A DNA stretch of 64,000 nt from Priapulus caudatus (taxonomy: Eukaryota; Priapulida; Priapulimorpha; Priapulimorphida; Priapulidae). The position numbers were made by a program, and so were the translations under genes. The notes beneath the pieces are model-generated. The model was given only the letters and a program-made list of their open reading frames with translations, was not told the origin of the DNA and searched no databases. Shown piece by piece: positions 11,196-23,099 of this stretch (positions within the stretch are counted from its first letter, which is position 1; the number at the start of each line of letters is the position of its first letter). The stretch spans positions 25,626 through 89,625 of the forward strand of contig NW_014578063.1 of NCBI RefSeq assembly GCF_000485595.1. Direction: 5' to 3'.

Positions 11196-11451
11196 ACACA
11201 ATATTATATGCACAAACCCGATCATTACACCAGCCTCGAGCATATGTTTATATATATCATATGTGTGAAGTAAAATCTTAATACGTCAACATCACTTCAA
11301 CGCTTCCAAGTTTTATTCTGTACGTGACTTTTCCTCAATATAGCTGTTTAGCTAAGCACGGCAAAGAACCTGCGGTCAAGAAATAGTAACACAACGCAAG
11401 ACTAAGCAAGAACAATTATACGATACGATCATCCGACCACCATTTCATATA
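11196..11451. other. Unassigned sequence
   Basis: No gene or repeat copy recognised between the microsatellite and the minisatellite. Confidence 0.4.
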
Positions 11452-12222
11452 TGCTTCTGACATACATCAGTAGCGCCAGTATATATGCTTCTGACATACA
11501 TCAGTAGCGCCAGTATATGCTTCTGACATACACCAGTAGCGCCATACAGTATATGCTTCTGACGTTCATTGGTAGCGCCAGTATATGCTTCTGACGTACA
11601 TTGGCAGCGCCAGTATATGCTTCTGACGTACATTGGTAACGTCAGTATATGCTTTTGACGTTCATTGGTAAGCGGCAGTATATGCTTCTGACGTACATCA
11701 ACAGTATATGCTTCTGACGTACATTGGTAGCGCCAGTATATGCTTCTGACGTTCACTGGTAGCGCCAGTATATGCTTCTGACGTACATTGGTAGCGTCAG
11801 TATATGCTTCTGACGTACATTGGCAGCGGCAGTATATACTTCTGACGTTCCTTGGTAAGCGCCAGTATATGCTTCTGACGTACATCAGTACGTAGCGCCA
11901 GTATATGCTTCTGACATTCACTGGTAGCGCCAGTATATGCTTCTGTCGTTCACTGGTAGCGCCAGTATATGCTGCTGACATTCACTGGTAGCGCCAGTAT
12001 ATGCTGCTGACGTTCACTGGTAGCGCCATTATATGCTTCTGGCGTACATTGGTAGCGCCAGTATATGCTTCTGACGTACATTGGCAGCGCCAGTAGGGGC
12101 CCTATATGCTTTTGAACTACGTCGGTATCGCCAGTATATGCGTCTGACTGTCTCTGACATACGTCGGTATTGCGGGTAAATGCTTCTGACATACATCAGT
12201 AGCGCCAGTATATGCTTCTGCA
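11452..12222 (+). repeat. 32-bp minisatellite, about 24 copies
   Basis: Tandem array with unit about GCTTCTGACGTACATTGGTA plus GCGCCAGTATAT (32 bp). Point variants alternate between GACATACATCAG, GACGTACATTGG and GACGTTCACTGG. Long minus-strand ORFs over it (unit peptide YVRSIYWRYQ) are a by-product of the repeat, because 32 is not a multiple of 3 and no protein family matches. Confidence 0.95.
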
Positions 12223-12743
12223 CTGCAGCCGGCCTGTGACCGGGATCCGCTGGCTGTTCCCAAGGTTAAACGGATTAATGTTATTTTTTCGAAGTAGCTA
12301 CCGGTTGTTGTTGGAATTGTGTAGCTCGGAGCAAGAGGGGTTACGGTGGTGGGATGGATGCATTAACTCGGTCTGCGTGTTGCACTAGTGAAGAGTACTT
12401 GGACACTGATTAACGGCGAGTTTCTACTGATCATGCATTACACACACCTGCTGGCTACGTACGACTGATCAATCTCTTCGGAACTATGCATTATTGATAA
12501 CTCTGTATCGCGCGGCGGAGGGATACACATATAGAGCTAAGCGTGTGCCTGCACTAGGTACGTGACAATGCCTCCTCGCGAGGAGCGAAGGAGAGAAAGC
12601 CTAAAATGCGGGATCTCGCTTGGATGAGAAACATATGTTTAAAAAAGGTTTAGTGGCGACCGTCGGGGTCGGGCATGTTTGAGCTTGCAGCTAAATGCTC
12701 AGTGATGCGGTGGTTAGGTACAATGTTTTTGCTGGTAACTTAA
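12223..12743. other. Unassigned sequence
   Basis: No gene seen. Ends at the TTAA target site of the next element. Confidence 0.4.
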
Positions 12744-13850
12744 AGGAATATTTTACTCTATAATTTGAGAGTATATTATGATAGTAGATTTATAAATAAT
12801 AGCACATACATATAAATATCTATAATTACGCAGTCACGTTTGTCATAAAACAACATTGAATTTCGAAATCTTCATTTATGGGCGCTGACATGACACCCGA
12901 GATCGTGCTGCCACCCTGAAAAAGTTGCGCATTAGCCAATTTCTTTTTCACGTTAGGCCTTACAGACCGAGAGCTAATCATAAAAGTGCAATTATATTTA
13001 TACCTAAATGCTATATATTAACCGAATGATATTCATTTTAGGACAAATTTATCCATATTATAACTGAAACTATATGTCGTTTATAAGATATTGCAATCCC
13101 TCTGCTTTTAAATAAGAAACACCCTCGGTCTCTACAGGCCCGTAGCCAGCTTTCTATTGGGGGGGGGGTTCGTTTTTCAATGTTGGCAATTTGCTCGGCA
13201 GGGGCGTTTACAGGATTTGTAGCAGGGGGGTATAACCGTAACCCATAGTTGCGAGCACGCGAAGGGTGGGTGTGGGGGGCCCTCCCCCAGAAATTTTTTA
13301 AAATTACACCCCCTCAGATGCGTTTTCTGCGCGAGCAAGGGGGGGTCCGAACTCCCTGGACCCCCCCTGTACACGCCCCTGCTCGGGCGCGAAGCGACCA
13401 GGCGAGGGAGCCAAGCGCCGGGAGCGGGGGGAGGGTGTTGCGGAGAGGGGTGTTCACTGTTCATCGAGAAGAGTCCTCTCGCAGGCTGCAGATTTATGCC
13501 AATTATTCACACTAAAATGAGAAGCGAGCCTGAGGTGACAATTCTTCAAAATTTTCAAAAAAAACTATTTTTTGCTTGGGGGGAGGGCTCGGGGGAGGTT
13601 CGTTCGAACGCTCCCGAACCCCCCCCCCCCTGGCTACGGGCCTGGTCTCTAGCCCTTGGCTGAAAAGTCCGTTTGCGCAACTTTTCAGATAGTGTGCTTT
13701 GAGTGGCGCCACCGTCGTTGTAATCAAACTAGTCGTCAAAACATTTTTTTAACATTTCTAATGGTGATTGAACCATGAAATTTTTAATGTAGCGCAATTT
13801 TAACTTAAATCAACTGAAAATAACTCTAGAACCTAGAGTCAAATATTCAT
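12744..13850 (-). mobile_element. TTAA-targeting MITE R1, copy 2, split by a hAT-like insertion
   Basis: Bounded by TTAA on both sides (12740-12743 and 13851-13854), with termini AGGAATATTTTACTCTA and, reversed, ATGAATATTTGACTCTAGG. The interior matches copy 1 (4106-4661) in inverted orientation, including the phrase AAGAAACACCCTCGGTCT. A 509-bp element is nested at 13135-13643. Confidence 0.85.
13135..13643 (+). mobile_element. hAT-like MITE nested in R1 copy 2
   Basis: Termini are CAGGCCCGTAGCCAG and its complement. The 8-bp target duplication GGTCTCTA lies at 13127-13134 and 13644-13651. R1 copy 1 supplies the empty site: GGTCTGTAGCCC, inverted at about 4305-4318. A related, left-truncated copy lies at 59611-60043 and a fragment of a similar end at about 31937. 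The interior is rich in G and C runs and has no coding potential. Confidence 0.9.
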
Positions 13851-13997
13851 TTAATGGTACGTTCCTTCAATATTGGTACGTCACATTCCAATATTCCATT
13901 CAAATGCATAGCTCTGCACACGCGCGGTCGCACGCGTTCGCACGCAATACTGTATTATACTGTATTATAGCACTGAACGGCTAGGATAATGCAGGAA

Positions 13998-14012
13998 ATA
14001 TACGAGAGAGAG

Positions 14013-14046
<34 letters not shown>
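13998..14046. repeat. AG microsatellite
   Basis: A GAGAGA run followed by purine-rich sequence to about 14165. The overlapping S/L-rich ORFs are artefacts of the repeat. Confidence 0.9.
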
Positions 14047-14050
<4 letters not shown>

Positions 14051-14300
14051 CAGAAATAGTGGGAGGTATGATGTAGGGAAGAGGAAGGGAGGGAAAGAAG
14101 TGCGAGGGATGCGAGTGAGGAAGAAAGAAGGATGGTAAGAGTGCCAAGGAAGAAGATGGCGAGGAGTTAAGATCCGCTTCTTGCCCTCTCTGCGTTCCTT
14201 GTCCCAAACTATATCACTATTATTCACATATAGTCACAAAAATACACCACTAGTACTTAGCGAGGATTTCTCATGTTTTCCCCAACCGTTTTCATATTTT

Positions 14301-14650
14301 TATACCCTCGCAAACGAAGTTTGCAGGGGGTATATAGGAGTCATCTTACGGTCGGTCGGGCGGGCGGTTGGGCTGTAGGTCCGTTGCAAAACGTTTGTGG
14401 CGCGAACTACTTCCACAGTTTTCAAGGGATTCCAATAAAACTTCATACACGTGATCACTATGAAGTGTAGGTGTGCCTGACATATTTTATGTGTGCGTCG
14501 GTCAAGGCGTTGCCATGGAAACCGTATCTCATCTTCATTTTTTTTAAATTCCATCATGTTTTTTTGTGATACGTGTATTCTTTTCTCATAATATATGCCA
14601 CACCATGACCTTCCATTTCCCCTCCGACAACGCGGTATTGCGGGGGTATA
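14301..14650 (+). mobile_element. Small hairpin-ended MITE
   Basis: A 350-bp element. The left end TATACCCTCGCAA and the right end (reversed) TATACCCCCGCAA are inverted repeats. The left end also folds on itself: CGCAAAC, GAA loop, GTTTGC, then GGGGGTATA. A GGTCGGTCGG run follows. Four other loci in the window share this design (see findings). Confidence 0.7.
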
Positions 14651-15252
14651 AATCACTATCAGTGATAGCTCTCTCTAGTGTCGACCGTTCTGATAATTAC
14701 CGGTGCTCCTTGGATAACACCAAGTGTATATAGTAAGGCTACATGTCATAGAACACTCGTACATATACACCGATCTGCGTTTCAAATTAGATATGTTTAC
14801 ACATCATGACACATGTCAAGAACAATGGCGCGTGATTTTTGCTCTCGGGCAATGCTATCGACTGGTACCATGTCTCTACACTTTGTTACATTTGTCTACA
14901 TTTCGAGATAGGTACCAGTCTATAAAAATTTGCATCACGCAACTACGTGCACTTGTAATGCGGAACCGTTAAAAATAATAGCAGGCGCACGTTCGTTGTT
15001 CACTTACTGTTTTATAGCCTGTAACAGCACAAACTCTACAGTAATAATTTTTATGCTGAAGTAGTCAATGTGTACGCTGACATGTGTTCGATTTGTTTGA
15101 GATATGTTCGTTTTAAGATGTCGCTAATTTTTGCCATCACGCTTTTATGGGTGCTGTCACGCTTACGTTTGCAGGAAGTCTATATCACAACTATAACCAG
15201 TAATGTTATATATATTATATATATATATATATGACCAATATAACCTAATATA
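14651..15252. other. Unassigned sequence
   Basis: No gene. A short AT microsatellite lies at about 15208-15233. Confidence 0.4.
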
Positions 15253-16478
15253 CAGGGCTCGACTTAACGGTGGCCCGGGTGCCAATGGCCACTGAAACGG
15301 CGTCGGGCCACCTGAAACTGTCGGGCTGGTGGCCGCGCTGGCCACCAATAAAAATAAGGCCGTGGCTACGCGACCGGTTCCGGACGAAGAGCCGCAGTCG
15401 CGGACATCCATCTCAACACAGAGATCTTGGCGACACGTACACGCATGATTACGGCAAAGCTGATTACGCTCTGCTGATTGCCAAGTGTGTGTGTACGTGT
15501 GCGTGTGTCCATATGGCGTGTGCGCGGCGCGTGTGCGTGTGTACGCGCGCGCGTGTGTGTGTGTGGTCGTGTGTGTGTGCATGTGCGCGTGCCGGCGCGT
15601 GTGGTGTGTACGTGTGGTTTACTGGAAGCAGATTCTGAGAATGTCAATGCAACAAGAAACAATGCTTTACTTGGCCTAAATCAAAACGTAAGTGCACCTG
15701 CAATCCATTCGCTACGCCATCAGCTGTGGGTGTTCGCTTGCGCATTCATTTCTCACGAGTTCAAGACAAGTGAGTACATACAGAGTGTATGTATAGAGAG
15801 GGTGTAGGGATGATACGTGTAGCGACAGGAGGGTGTAGGTGGGAGAGGTGTAGGGATGATACACTGTAGAGACAGAGAGGGTGCAGGGATGGGAGCAGGG
15901 CGTGTAGGGATGATACACTGTAGAGAGCACGGGAGGGGTGTAGGGATGATACACTGTAGAGACAGAGAGGGCGTAGGGGGAAGGGTGTAGGGATGATACA
16001 CTGTAGAGACAGAGAGGGTGTAGGGGGGAGGGGTGTAGGGATGTGCAAAATAGACCAGCAGCTGAGCCAGACTGGCACTGTCAGATGGATCTGACCCCAT
16101 GTCAGAAATTGATTCTGATTCATCAGAAGGTTCAGATGACAGTCACACTGACATTGAATGATTGAAGGACAGTTTTGATTGACATCTTAATGACATGAGT
16201 TCTGCTACTTAATAAAGATACTGGCAGAGGATTTGTAAGCTTTTTAATATTTGGAAACTTATTTAACTCAGTCAGGGTTTTGTTCTTTCTTTGTTGTTGT
16301 CGTAATCTAGTTATGTTATTGCGATTATTTGCCAAAACACATTACCCATAGTTAGAATACAAATAAATTATTTAATAAATGTAGCAACCGGGCCACCTGA
16401 AAATCCATTTGGCCACCTGAATCTCATACTCAAGTGGCCCGGCCGGCCACCTGAAAAAAAAGTTAAGGGCAAGCCCTG
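15253..16478 (+). mobile_element. hAT-like element remnant with internal minisatellite
   Basis: Begins CAGGGCTCGACTTAACGG and ends with the complement of CAGGGCTTGCCCTTAAC. Both ends carry the words GTGGCC and GGGCCACCTGAA. AT-rich flanks make the target duplication uncertain. Inside lie a GT/GC tract (15485-15615), a 46-bp minisatellite (about 15790-16040) and, at about 16075-16160, a short reading frame ending in acidic residues (MSEIDSDSSEGSDDSHTDIE then stop). The acidic tail resembles the C-terminus of a hAT transposase or similar ORF, but this is inference. Confidence 0.65.
15790..16040 (-). repeat. 46-bp minisatellite, copy at locus 1
   Basis: About five units containing GGGATGATACACTGTAGAGA and a G-rich GTGTAGGGGG part. 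The same unit, in opposite orientation and with the same flanking sequence (GATGTGCAAAATAGACCAGC here), forms the array at 60105-60399. Confidence 0.9.
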
Positions 16479-17687
16479 ATATATATAATCGTGAATGTCA
16501 ATCGTGCCATGGTGATTCATTCTCATGATGTCGTCTGAACAATCGTGGGTTTAAAGTTCCTTCTGCCAACACTGACTTGAATCTTACTTCATCTAAGCGA
16601 ACGCCACGGTAGCTGGGTGGTGAGTGCTAAAATGGCAGAAGCCTCAGCCATTTAGCATAGAACAATTGAGTGACGTGATCTAACACAGCCTATCTTTACA
16701 AAAGCCACTGCCCTGACGATTAATACGTATCACGCTCATCTCATACGATTGCTATTTTTTCAACATCTGCAGACTAATATAAAGTGTTTGGGATACTACC
16801 GTTTTACTTAATCGTATTCCTGTACCCTCCCCCCTCGGATTCTTACCAGAACGCTGCGAGTCGCAATGATGCTCGATCAGTATGCCTGCTGCTATCTTCG
16901 CTTTTTCATGAAGTTTTTTGGGTAATCGGGTCGAGTAATCCTTTCATTCTTGCTCACAATTTGCATATTTGCTTAGTTAGATTAAACGCACACCGACGGT
17001 TTATCCCAATAACCCTCTCACTATTGTGAGGATGGAACCTTATAATAACCATCTGCCTACGTTACTGGAAAGAACCCCGCAAGAATCACTTTCTAGCAGC
17101 CATCAATAGAATCTTGCAATACCCCACCCTCCTGCATACAGGAATGAGATCTTACAATGAACCAACTGCCAATATTAGTGGATGATCAGTCTAAATGCTA
17201 ATAGCTAAATGCAACCTTCCAATAGCCACCCACCTACACCCACTTTTGGGACCTTACAATAACCGCCCTTCTATATAAATGGGTCGAACCATGAAATAAT
17301 CACTCACCAATGGTCATTGGATGTGACCGTACGTTAACCACTTTCCAACAGCATTGCCTTTGTCGCTACAATAAAGCCTTTTTTTTATTTCGGAAACGCT
17401 AAATTACCATTGTCACGCACAGTCAGCTGTACAGTGTCGCTTTGCGGCATCCCACAAACTGCGTACATGCGAACCAAATCTTGCTGCTTTGTTTTGAAAA
17501 TATAAAAACATAATTTAATACCAAAAAAAATCATTTTACATTCTGAGCAGTGTTGGACACCACCGATCACCATCGGTCACCGCTACCATCTTATTATCTC
17601 TGTTCACGCTGCCTTCTTTCTACCTCCCTTTCTCCCGCACTCTACGCAACTTGCACACGTACGCACGCACACACGATTTCTTCTCTT
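16479..17687. other. Unassigned sequence
   Basis: About 1.2 kb with no gene, RNA or repeat that I can identify. Confidence 0.4.
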
Positions 17688-18109
17688 CCCTTACAAAAAT
17701 TTAAGCAATCCACAAGCGATCGAACACATCGATTGCTTGTCGATTGCTTAATAAGCAATCGACAAGCAATCAAACTGATCCTAAGCAATCGACAAGCAAT
17801 CGAGACTGATCCTAAGCAATCGACAAGCAATCGAGACTGATCCTAAGCAATCGACAAGCATGCGAGACTGATCAACAATTCCAACTGATCAACAAGTAAT
17901 TGAGACTGATCCAAGACAGATTGTCAAGCGCTGATATTTTTCTGTGTGTGTTTTTTTGTTTTTTTTCTGGCATGGTCGAATGTTTAAGATTGGCAGTGAT
18001 TGAGCAGCAGGATCAATCGGTCATATATTTAATAGAGTCTCTGGATACAGTCGTTTGAAGCACATACCCATAGCCAATCAGGTGTTAACCGAATCCACTT
18101 CATGTTGGG

Positions 18110-18560
18110 TATATACCCAGCTAACACATAACGTTTCCTAACGTTATGATCTGAGTTTTATTTTGGTTTGTTGGGATTAAACCTTCTAAGAACGCGCGGC
18201 GTTCATTAAACGTTTAAATAAATTATATATAGGTAGAAAACAAACGTTAGCTGCACACCTATTAATTACAAACTATAGTACTGAACGTTTATCTAAGGTT
18301 AAATTAATCTGTTGAAAATAAACGTTATTTATAAACTTTGTCGTAACCATTAACAAACGTTAGTCATGAACGTTACACTAACCATATATTTAACGTTTTT
18401 ATCATGTTAGAAACAAACGGTTTGCTGGCACATATTATATGCACCTATTAGAAACCAGTACTGAAAGTTTAGGTACTGTTTGGAGGTTGTAAAAATAAAC
18501 GTGCCAATTCCATCAATAAACGTTAGCCATGCATAAACTTGCACTAACAAATCTGCGTGA
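18110..18560. repeat. AACGTT-rich AT-rich segment
   Basis: The palindromic word AACGTT, or AACGTTAG, recurs many times in both orientations over 450 bp, in the interior of the foldback-like element. The pattern suggests a decayed MITE or subterminal repeats. Confidence 0.55.
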
Positions 18561-18714
18561 AATAAAAGTTATAACTCTAGAATACTATATTATAGTTTTT
18601 TTATCAAAAAGGCGTTACTAGATTTGTGGGAATTGGCGGCTATATATACTTGGCAGCCGCGTGTACATAAAAGGGGGAGGCGGAATTGGGGTAAATTAAT
18701 GGAGATCGAGCTAG

Positions 18715-18840
18715 GTGAAGGAGGAGGAGGAGGAGGAGGAGGGGGAGGAGGAGGAGTGAGAGATATAGGGAAGGTCGAAAAGGGGGATGTGGAGCAGGAG
18801 GGGGAAGTGGAGAAGGTGGGTGGATGGGATGATAGCTAGA
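18715..18840. repeat. GGA-rich microsatellite
   Basis: Purine-only stretch of GGA and GAG units. The overlapping G-rich ORF is an artefact. Confidence 0.9.
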
Positions 18841-19947
18841 GGAGGCGGAGAAAGAAACTGGGGGATGTAGGTGCGGTGGGGGAAAGCTATAGCGTATAGG
18901 TAACCTACGGCCCTGTAGCATCTCTGTATATATCATGTATCACTATTTCTAGTATAAAGCATATAACTTCTAATAACAGCATGTTTATAATTAATATATA
19001 TAGCAAATCAACGAAACAAGCTCAACTAATTTAGCAGCGCTCACTACAGCCCCATGTTCTTGATTGACCTAGGAAAAAAAATCACGCCTACGGGTACGGT
19101 AGCCGTACCTTAATGTCTCGAGACTACGGGTACGGTAGTCCATGCGTTGCTTTCCCACAAAATAATGCCGTTGGAAATTAATTCACGATTAATTAATCTC
19201 TAGCCTAATAATTAATAAATTAATTATTTAATATTAAATTAATTAATTAGCTAGCCTACACTAGTTGTTTGGATTGATTGTTAGTTCAGACGCAAAATAT
19301 TGAAAGCAAAAAGGTTATACCACCATAGATTGTTTTATCTGTTTTTATACACGTATATAAGCCGAGTCTGTTTATAGTTAGTGTTAGGGAGAAGTCAAGC
19401 CATTTTCAAGTAATCAGCGATTGCTTAAGCGATCATTGATTGCTTAAATGATCAGCGTGGTCCTGAGAGCACGCTGATTTCGTCATGATGAATAAGCAAT
19501 CGTCGATCTCTTCAGGACTGATCAAGCGATCAATAGTATTGCTTAAAATAAGGCGCTCAATGGTGCAGAGGATAGCTTAAAGGCATAATTCGGACCATTG
19601 ATTATGCAATTTAACGAATGCTACAGTAACTGGCACCTTGTGTAGTTAATAAGTACATTACCTATAGCCAAACGCGTATTAGTTTGTCAATATCACTGCA
19701 TGGTTACTAAGAAATGTCTAATTGAAATCCGCAGTCCAAGAAATCGGTTGTTGACAGTTACAAACCGCCATGCGGCCGTAACCGGCGAGGGCGGTGCATA
19801 AAGATTATAGTGCACCGACATTTTCGCACGTATGCTCGCCGTCAGTGATTTGCGATCCTTGTAGTCTGAGTGCGCATTCCCGTACGTTATGGTTTTACTC
19901 TTGGGATTCGGGAATAACATGAATATAACGAAGTTCTTGAGATTAGT

Positions 19948-19972
19948 NNNNNNNNNNNNNNNNNNNNNNNNN
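19948..19972. other. Sequencing gap (25 N)
   Basis: Run of N directly before the right tandem-repeat arm, so the true length of that arm is unknown. Confidence 1.
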
Positions 19973-20350
19973 CGCTTGACAATCTGTCTTGGATCAGTCT
20001 CAATTACTTGTTGATCAGTTGGAATTGTTGATCAGTCTCGATTGCTTGTCGATTGCTTATGATCAGTCTCGATTGCTTGTCGATTGCTTAGGATCAGTCT
20101 CGATTGCTTGTCGATTGCTTAGGATCAGTTTGATTGCTTGTCGATTGCTTATTAAGCAATCGAAGATCGGTCCCGATTGCTTATTATGCCATCGATGATT
20201 GGTCCTGATTGCTTATTAAGCAATCAATGATCAGTCCTGATTGCTTAATAAGCAATCAGATAAGCGATCCTCTGCACCATTGAGTGCTTATTTGAAGCAC
20301 TCGTTGATCGCTTGTGGATTGCTTGTAGATTGCTTAAATTTTTGTAAGGG

Positions 20351-20948
20351 TCTTTCTCTTACTCACGACCTCGCCCTCCCCTCTCCTCCTCTCTCCCTCC
20401 CTCGTCATTTATTCTCTTCTTTTCATTTTCCTCTCCCCTGCTTTCTCCCCATCTCGCCCGCAATCCTCATCATTCCATTTTTCACTCCTGTCACTTGTTA
20501 CCGTTGAAAGACACTCGCAGGCAGACTCTCGGCGGCGATGCTGCACGCGGCTGTCATGCGTTTACACACTGTCCCCGGCCCACACGGCCTTGCTTTAGTT
20601 ACACGCAGATGACTGAGATACTTGGAAACGCCTCCGGGCATTGCGTAGAGGGGAACTTACGTCGCACGTCGGCTGGTGGCAGCTTGTGGCGCAACGGTCT
20701 CAGCGCTCCTCTTCGCGCCGCGGATGAATCATCGAGCGTTCAGTGAGTAGTTCAAAATGACAGTGGCTTGAGTTGCCAGCGTGTTTCGAATTTAATAACA
20801 TTTACAGCGCATCAAAGGCCGCTTCTGGCGTGTTTGTACGACCGTACGCGCAACACAAAAGTAACGCGCTGCGGGTGGGCGGTTTTCGGTTGTGGACCTG
20901 TTACAGTACCGTAAACCTTCTCCATAACTGCAGTGTATCGTGAAACTA
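20351..20948. other. Unassigned sequence
   Basis: Pyrimidine-rich at 20380-20480, then mixed. No gene seen. Confidence 0.4.
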
Positions 20949-21236
20949 CGGTGGCCAATATGAACAAAACACAAGTATATACCGGTAGTTATATTTATTA
21001 TGTGTATTTATTATATATATATTTATGTGTCAGTGTGCAGCAGCTAGTGTGCGGCGTAGATGAGCATTTGGACGGCATTTACAGGAGATTGTCGGCAATA
21101 ATAGGTGAAAGAGAGTAGAGAAACATTAAGACTTTGGTAGCAAATAGATTTCGTATTTATTTAGCATTATATTTTATTGAAACGCTCCAAGTGCCTGTGT
21201 GCTTGCGTGCTTGTGTTTTGTTCATATGGGCCACCG
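20949..21236. mobile_element. Short element bounded by 27-bp inverted repeats
   Basis: Left arm 20949-20975 and right arm 21210-21236 are complementary with one mismatch (core ATGAACAAAACACAAG). They enclose a copy of dispersed repeat R2 (21036-21212). Size and structure fit a MITE, but no target duplication is clear. Confidence 0.6.
21036..21212 (+). repeat. Dispersed repeat R2, copy 2
   Basis: Shares GGCATTTACAGG, GAGTAGAGAAACATTAAGAC and TTTTATTGAAACGCTC with copies 1 and 3. Confidence 0.75.
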
Positions 21237-22529
21237 TATGAAACAGAACGGTAGCCGTCGGATATGGCGAACGGCTAGTATCGGTTTCACTGTTAGGCTC
21301 CTAATCTCTCTAGGTCACCTTCTCGTTTGTCCTTGGCATGCGGATGATGTAACCTCGCTCCGTTGGCTGCTCTATACGCGCAAGTGTACCTTATTAATGA
21401 AAAGTGCTTGACGTGCGTAGACGTGTTCGAGCGCGCGTGACCGGCGGGGTGTGTTCGTGCGCACGGACGCGTGTAAGTGCGTGCGTGCGCGCGTGTACAT
21501 GCGTGTGTCTATGTGCGGGTTTACGCGCACGCATTAGTGCACGCACGCTCTGACGGCAAAGCGGTAAACCGCACATATTTAGAAATAAATGCTCAAAAAC
21601 ACAAAATCTGAAAAAATAGCGAAATAGAGTCTCATATGATAGCGGATATGTTACTGATTACACAGACTTGAAAAACCGTGGCCGTAACACCATGGCATAT
21701 TTGATTATAGCGACAATTAATTTGCAAATTGCACCTTCAAAACGAGTGCCCCACCAGACTCGCAAGAAATGGCAGCGGAAATCAATATTCGAATCATGCA
21801 TATTTTTGGTAAGTTTATATTTTTAGCTACTGAGTAAGAAGCTTCTAAGACAAGAGTGCGCGCGATCGTGTGCAAAATAAATCGGAAAAAGCGCAACTTT
21901 GTCATGGTGGCAGCACAATTGCAGGGTGTCATTTGCAGATTTCGAAACTCACCATTGTTTTATAACAAAATAATGTGAATGCATGATTACAGAAATGTGT
22001 AGGCATTTACTATTATTTCTGCATTCACTATCATAATATACCCTAAAAAAAGAGTTTCGAAATCTTAATTTTTAGTGTGTGTGTGTGTGTGTGTGCGTGC
22101 GTGCGTGCGTGTGTCGCTGACTCCATTCTCTTTCTCTGGATCTGTATATCCTCTTCCACATCGTTATCTATATAGCTGTCTTTATATCTCTTCATCACTT
22201 ATTTTTAATCCGTCTGTTCTTGACCTCGTCCGTCGCCTACATATGCATATGTCGCGCCTCATAATAATCGCAGGTACTTCGTCAATTTCAATGGTAAAAT
22301 GATTTTAGATATACACAAATTGTATTCACTACCAAAGTCAATGTTGATGTATTACTCTATAGACTATTAATTAATTTCACGTGAATGCCGTTCAAATGTT
22401 CCTCTGTAACACACATTTTCACCTCATGCACACAACTGCACATTCACAGAAGAATTGTGATTCTCTATCTCTCTATCTCTCTCTATATTTCTCTGAGTTT
22501 GGCGCAGTGGCGTGCGTGTGGTGAAATTG
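21237..22529. other. Unassigned sequence with repeat fragments
   Basis: Contains a GT/GC-rich tract at 21420-21555, a fragment related to MITE R1 at about 21890-22070 (GGTGGCAGCACAATTGCAGG, then TTTCGAAATCTT), and a GT microsatellite at 22075-22115. No gene. Confidence 0.55.
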
Positions 22530-22690
22530 TGTGTTGAAGAAGAGCGTTTCAACTGTATTTACGGGACACTTACTAATAATAGGCGAAACAGAGTAGATAA
22601 ACATTTGTAGTAAACACATTTTCGTGTTTAGTTACCATCGGTTTATGATTGAAACGTTGCAAGAGCCTGTAGACTGACTCGTTTGTAATA
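22530..22690 (+). repeat. Dispersed repeat R2, copy 3
   Basis: More diverged copy with TAATAATAGGCGAAACAGAG and TGATTGAAACG in the same order as copies 1 and 2. Confidence 0.65.
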
Positions 22691-23099
22691 ACCAACCAGC
22701 TAACAATCAGCGTTGCTGCCAATGTTGTATTGCGGAAATTATGTGCGGAATGTCGTGCACGTAGCCGGAAAGCAGGAGAAAGCCATGGATTTTACAATCA
22801 ATATGGTGCTGTTACAATTACTCTAGGCTTTAGGGGGAGGGGGTGTTCGTGACGTGTACATGCCTCTTTTAGAGTAAAACCTTATATTTTCTCATTTCTT
22901 ATGGTAAGACCCCAAAAAAGTTTGGGTAACACCTCCAGGTCAAGTACGTTTTTTCGGTACAGCCAATTATGTGATTTTCGGTTAGGCGCCAAAGTGAAAA
23001 AATGACAATATTGACGCTTCAAGTCTTTAGTAAGCAACCATAAAAATATTGATTGTAAAATCAAATCTAGTGAGGAAGTGAGGGAGAGAGCGTGCGTGT
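22691..23099. other. Unassigned sequence
   Basis: No gene seen between repeat R2 and the palindrome array. Confidence 0.4.

Larger units (their letters stand above)
17688..20350. mobile_element. Foldback-like element with tandem-repeat arms
   Basis: Outer ends CCCTTACAAAAATTTAAGCA (17688) and its complement at 20350 face each other. The left arm (17688-17930) and right arm (19973-20350) are both made of about 31-bp tandem units containing AAGCAATCGACAAGCAATCG and ACTGATCCT. Inner ends also match (GACAGATTGTCAAGCG). Additional inverted blocks lie at 19390-19590 and 20200-20300. The interior has no transposase and holds a 25-base gap. Long arms built of tandem repeats are the mark of foldback elements such as FB and Galileo; I do not claim membership in either. 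Confidence 0.75.

Noticed and set aside
11445-12223. Minus-strand ORFs of 178, 80 and 64 codons with repeated VRSIYWRYQ
   Set aside because: They are translations of a 32-bp minisatellite. The frame cycles with the repeat and no family matches.
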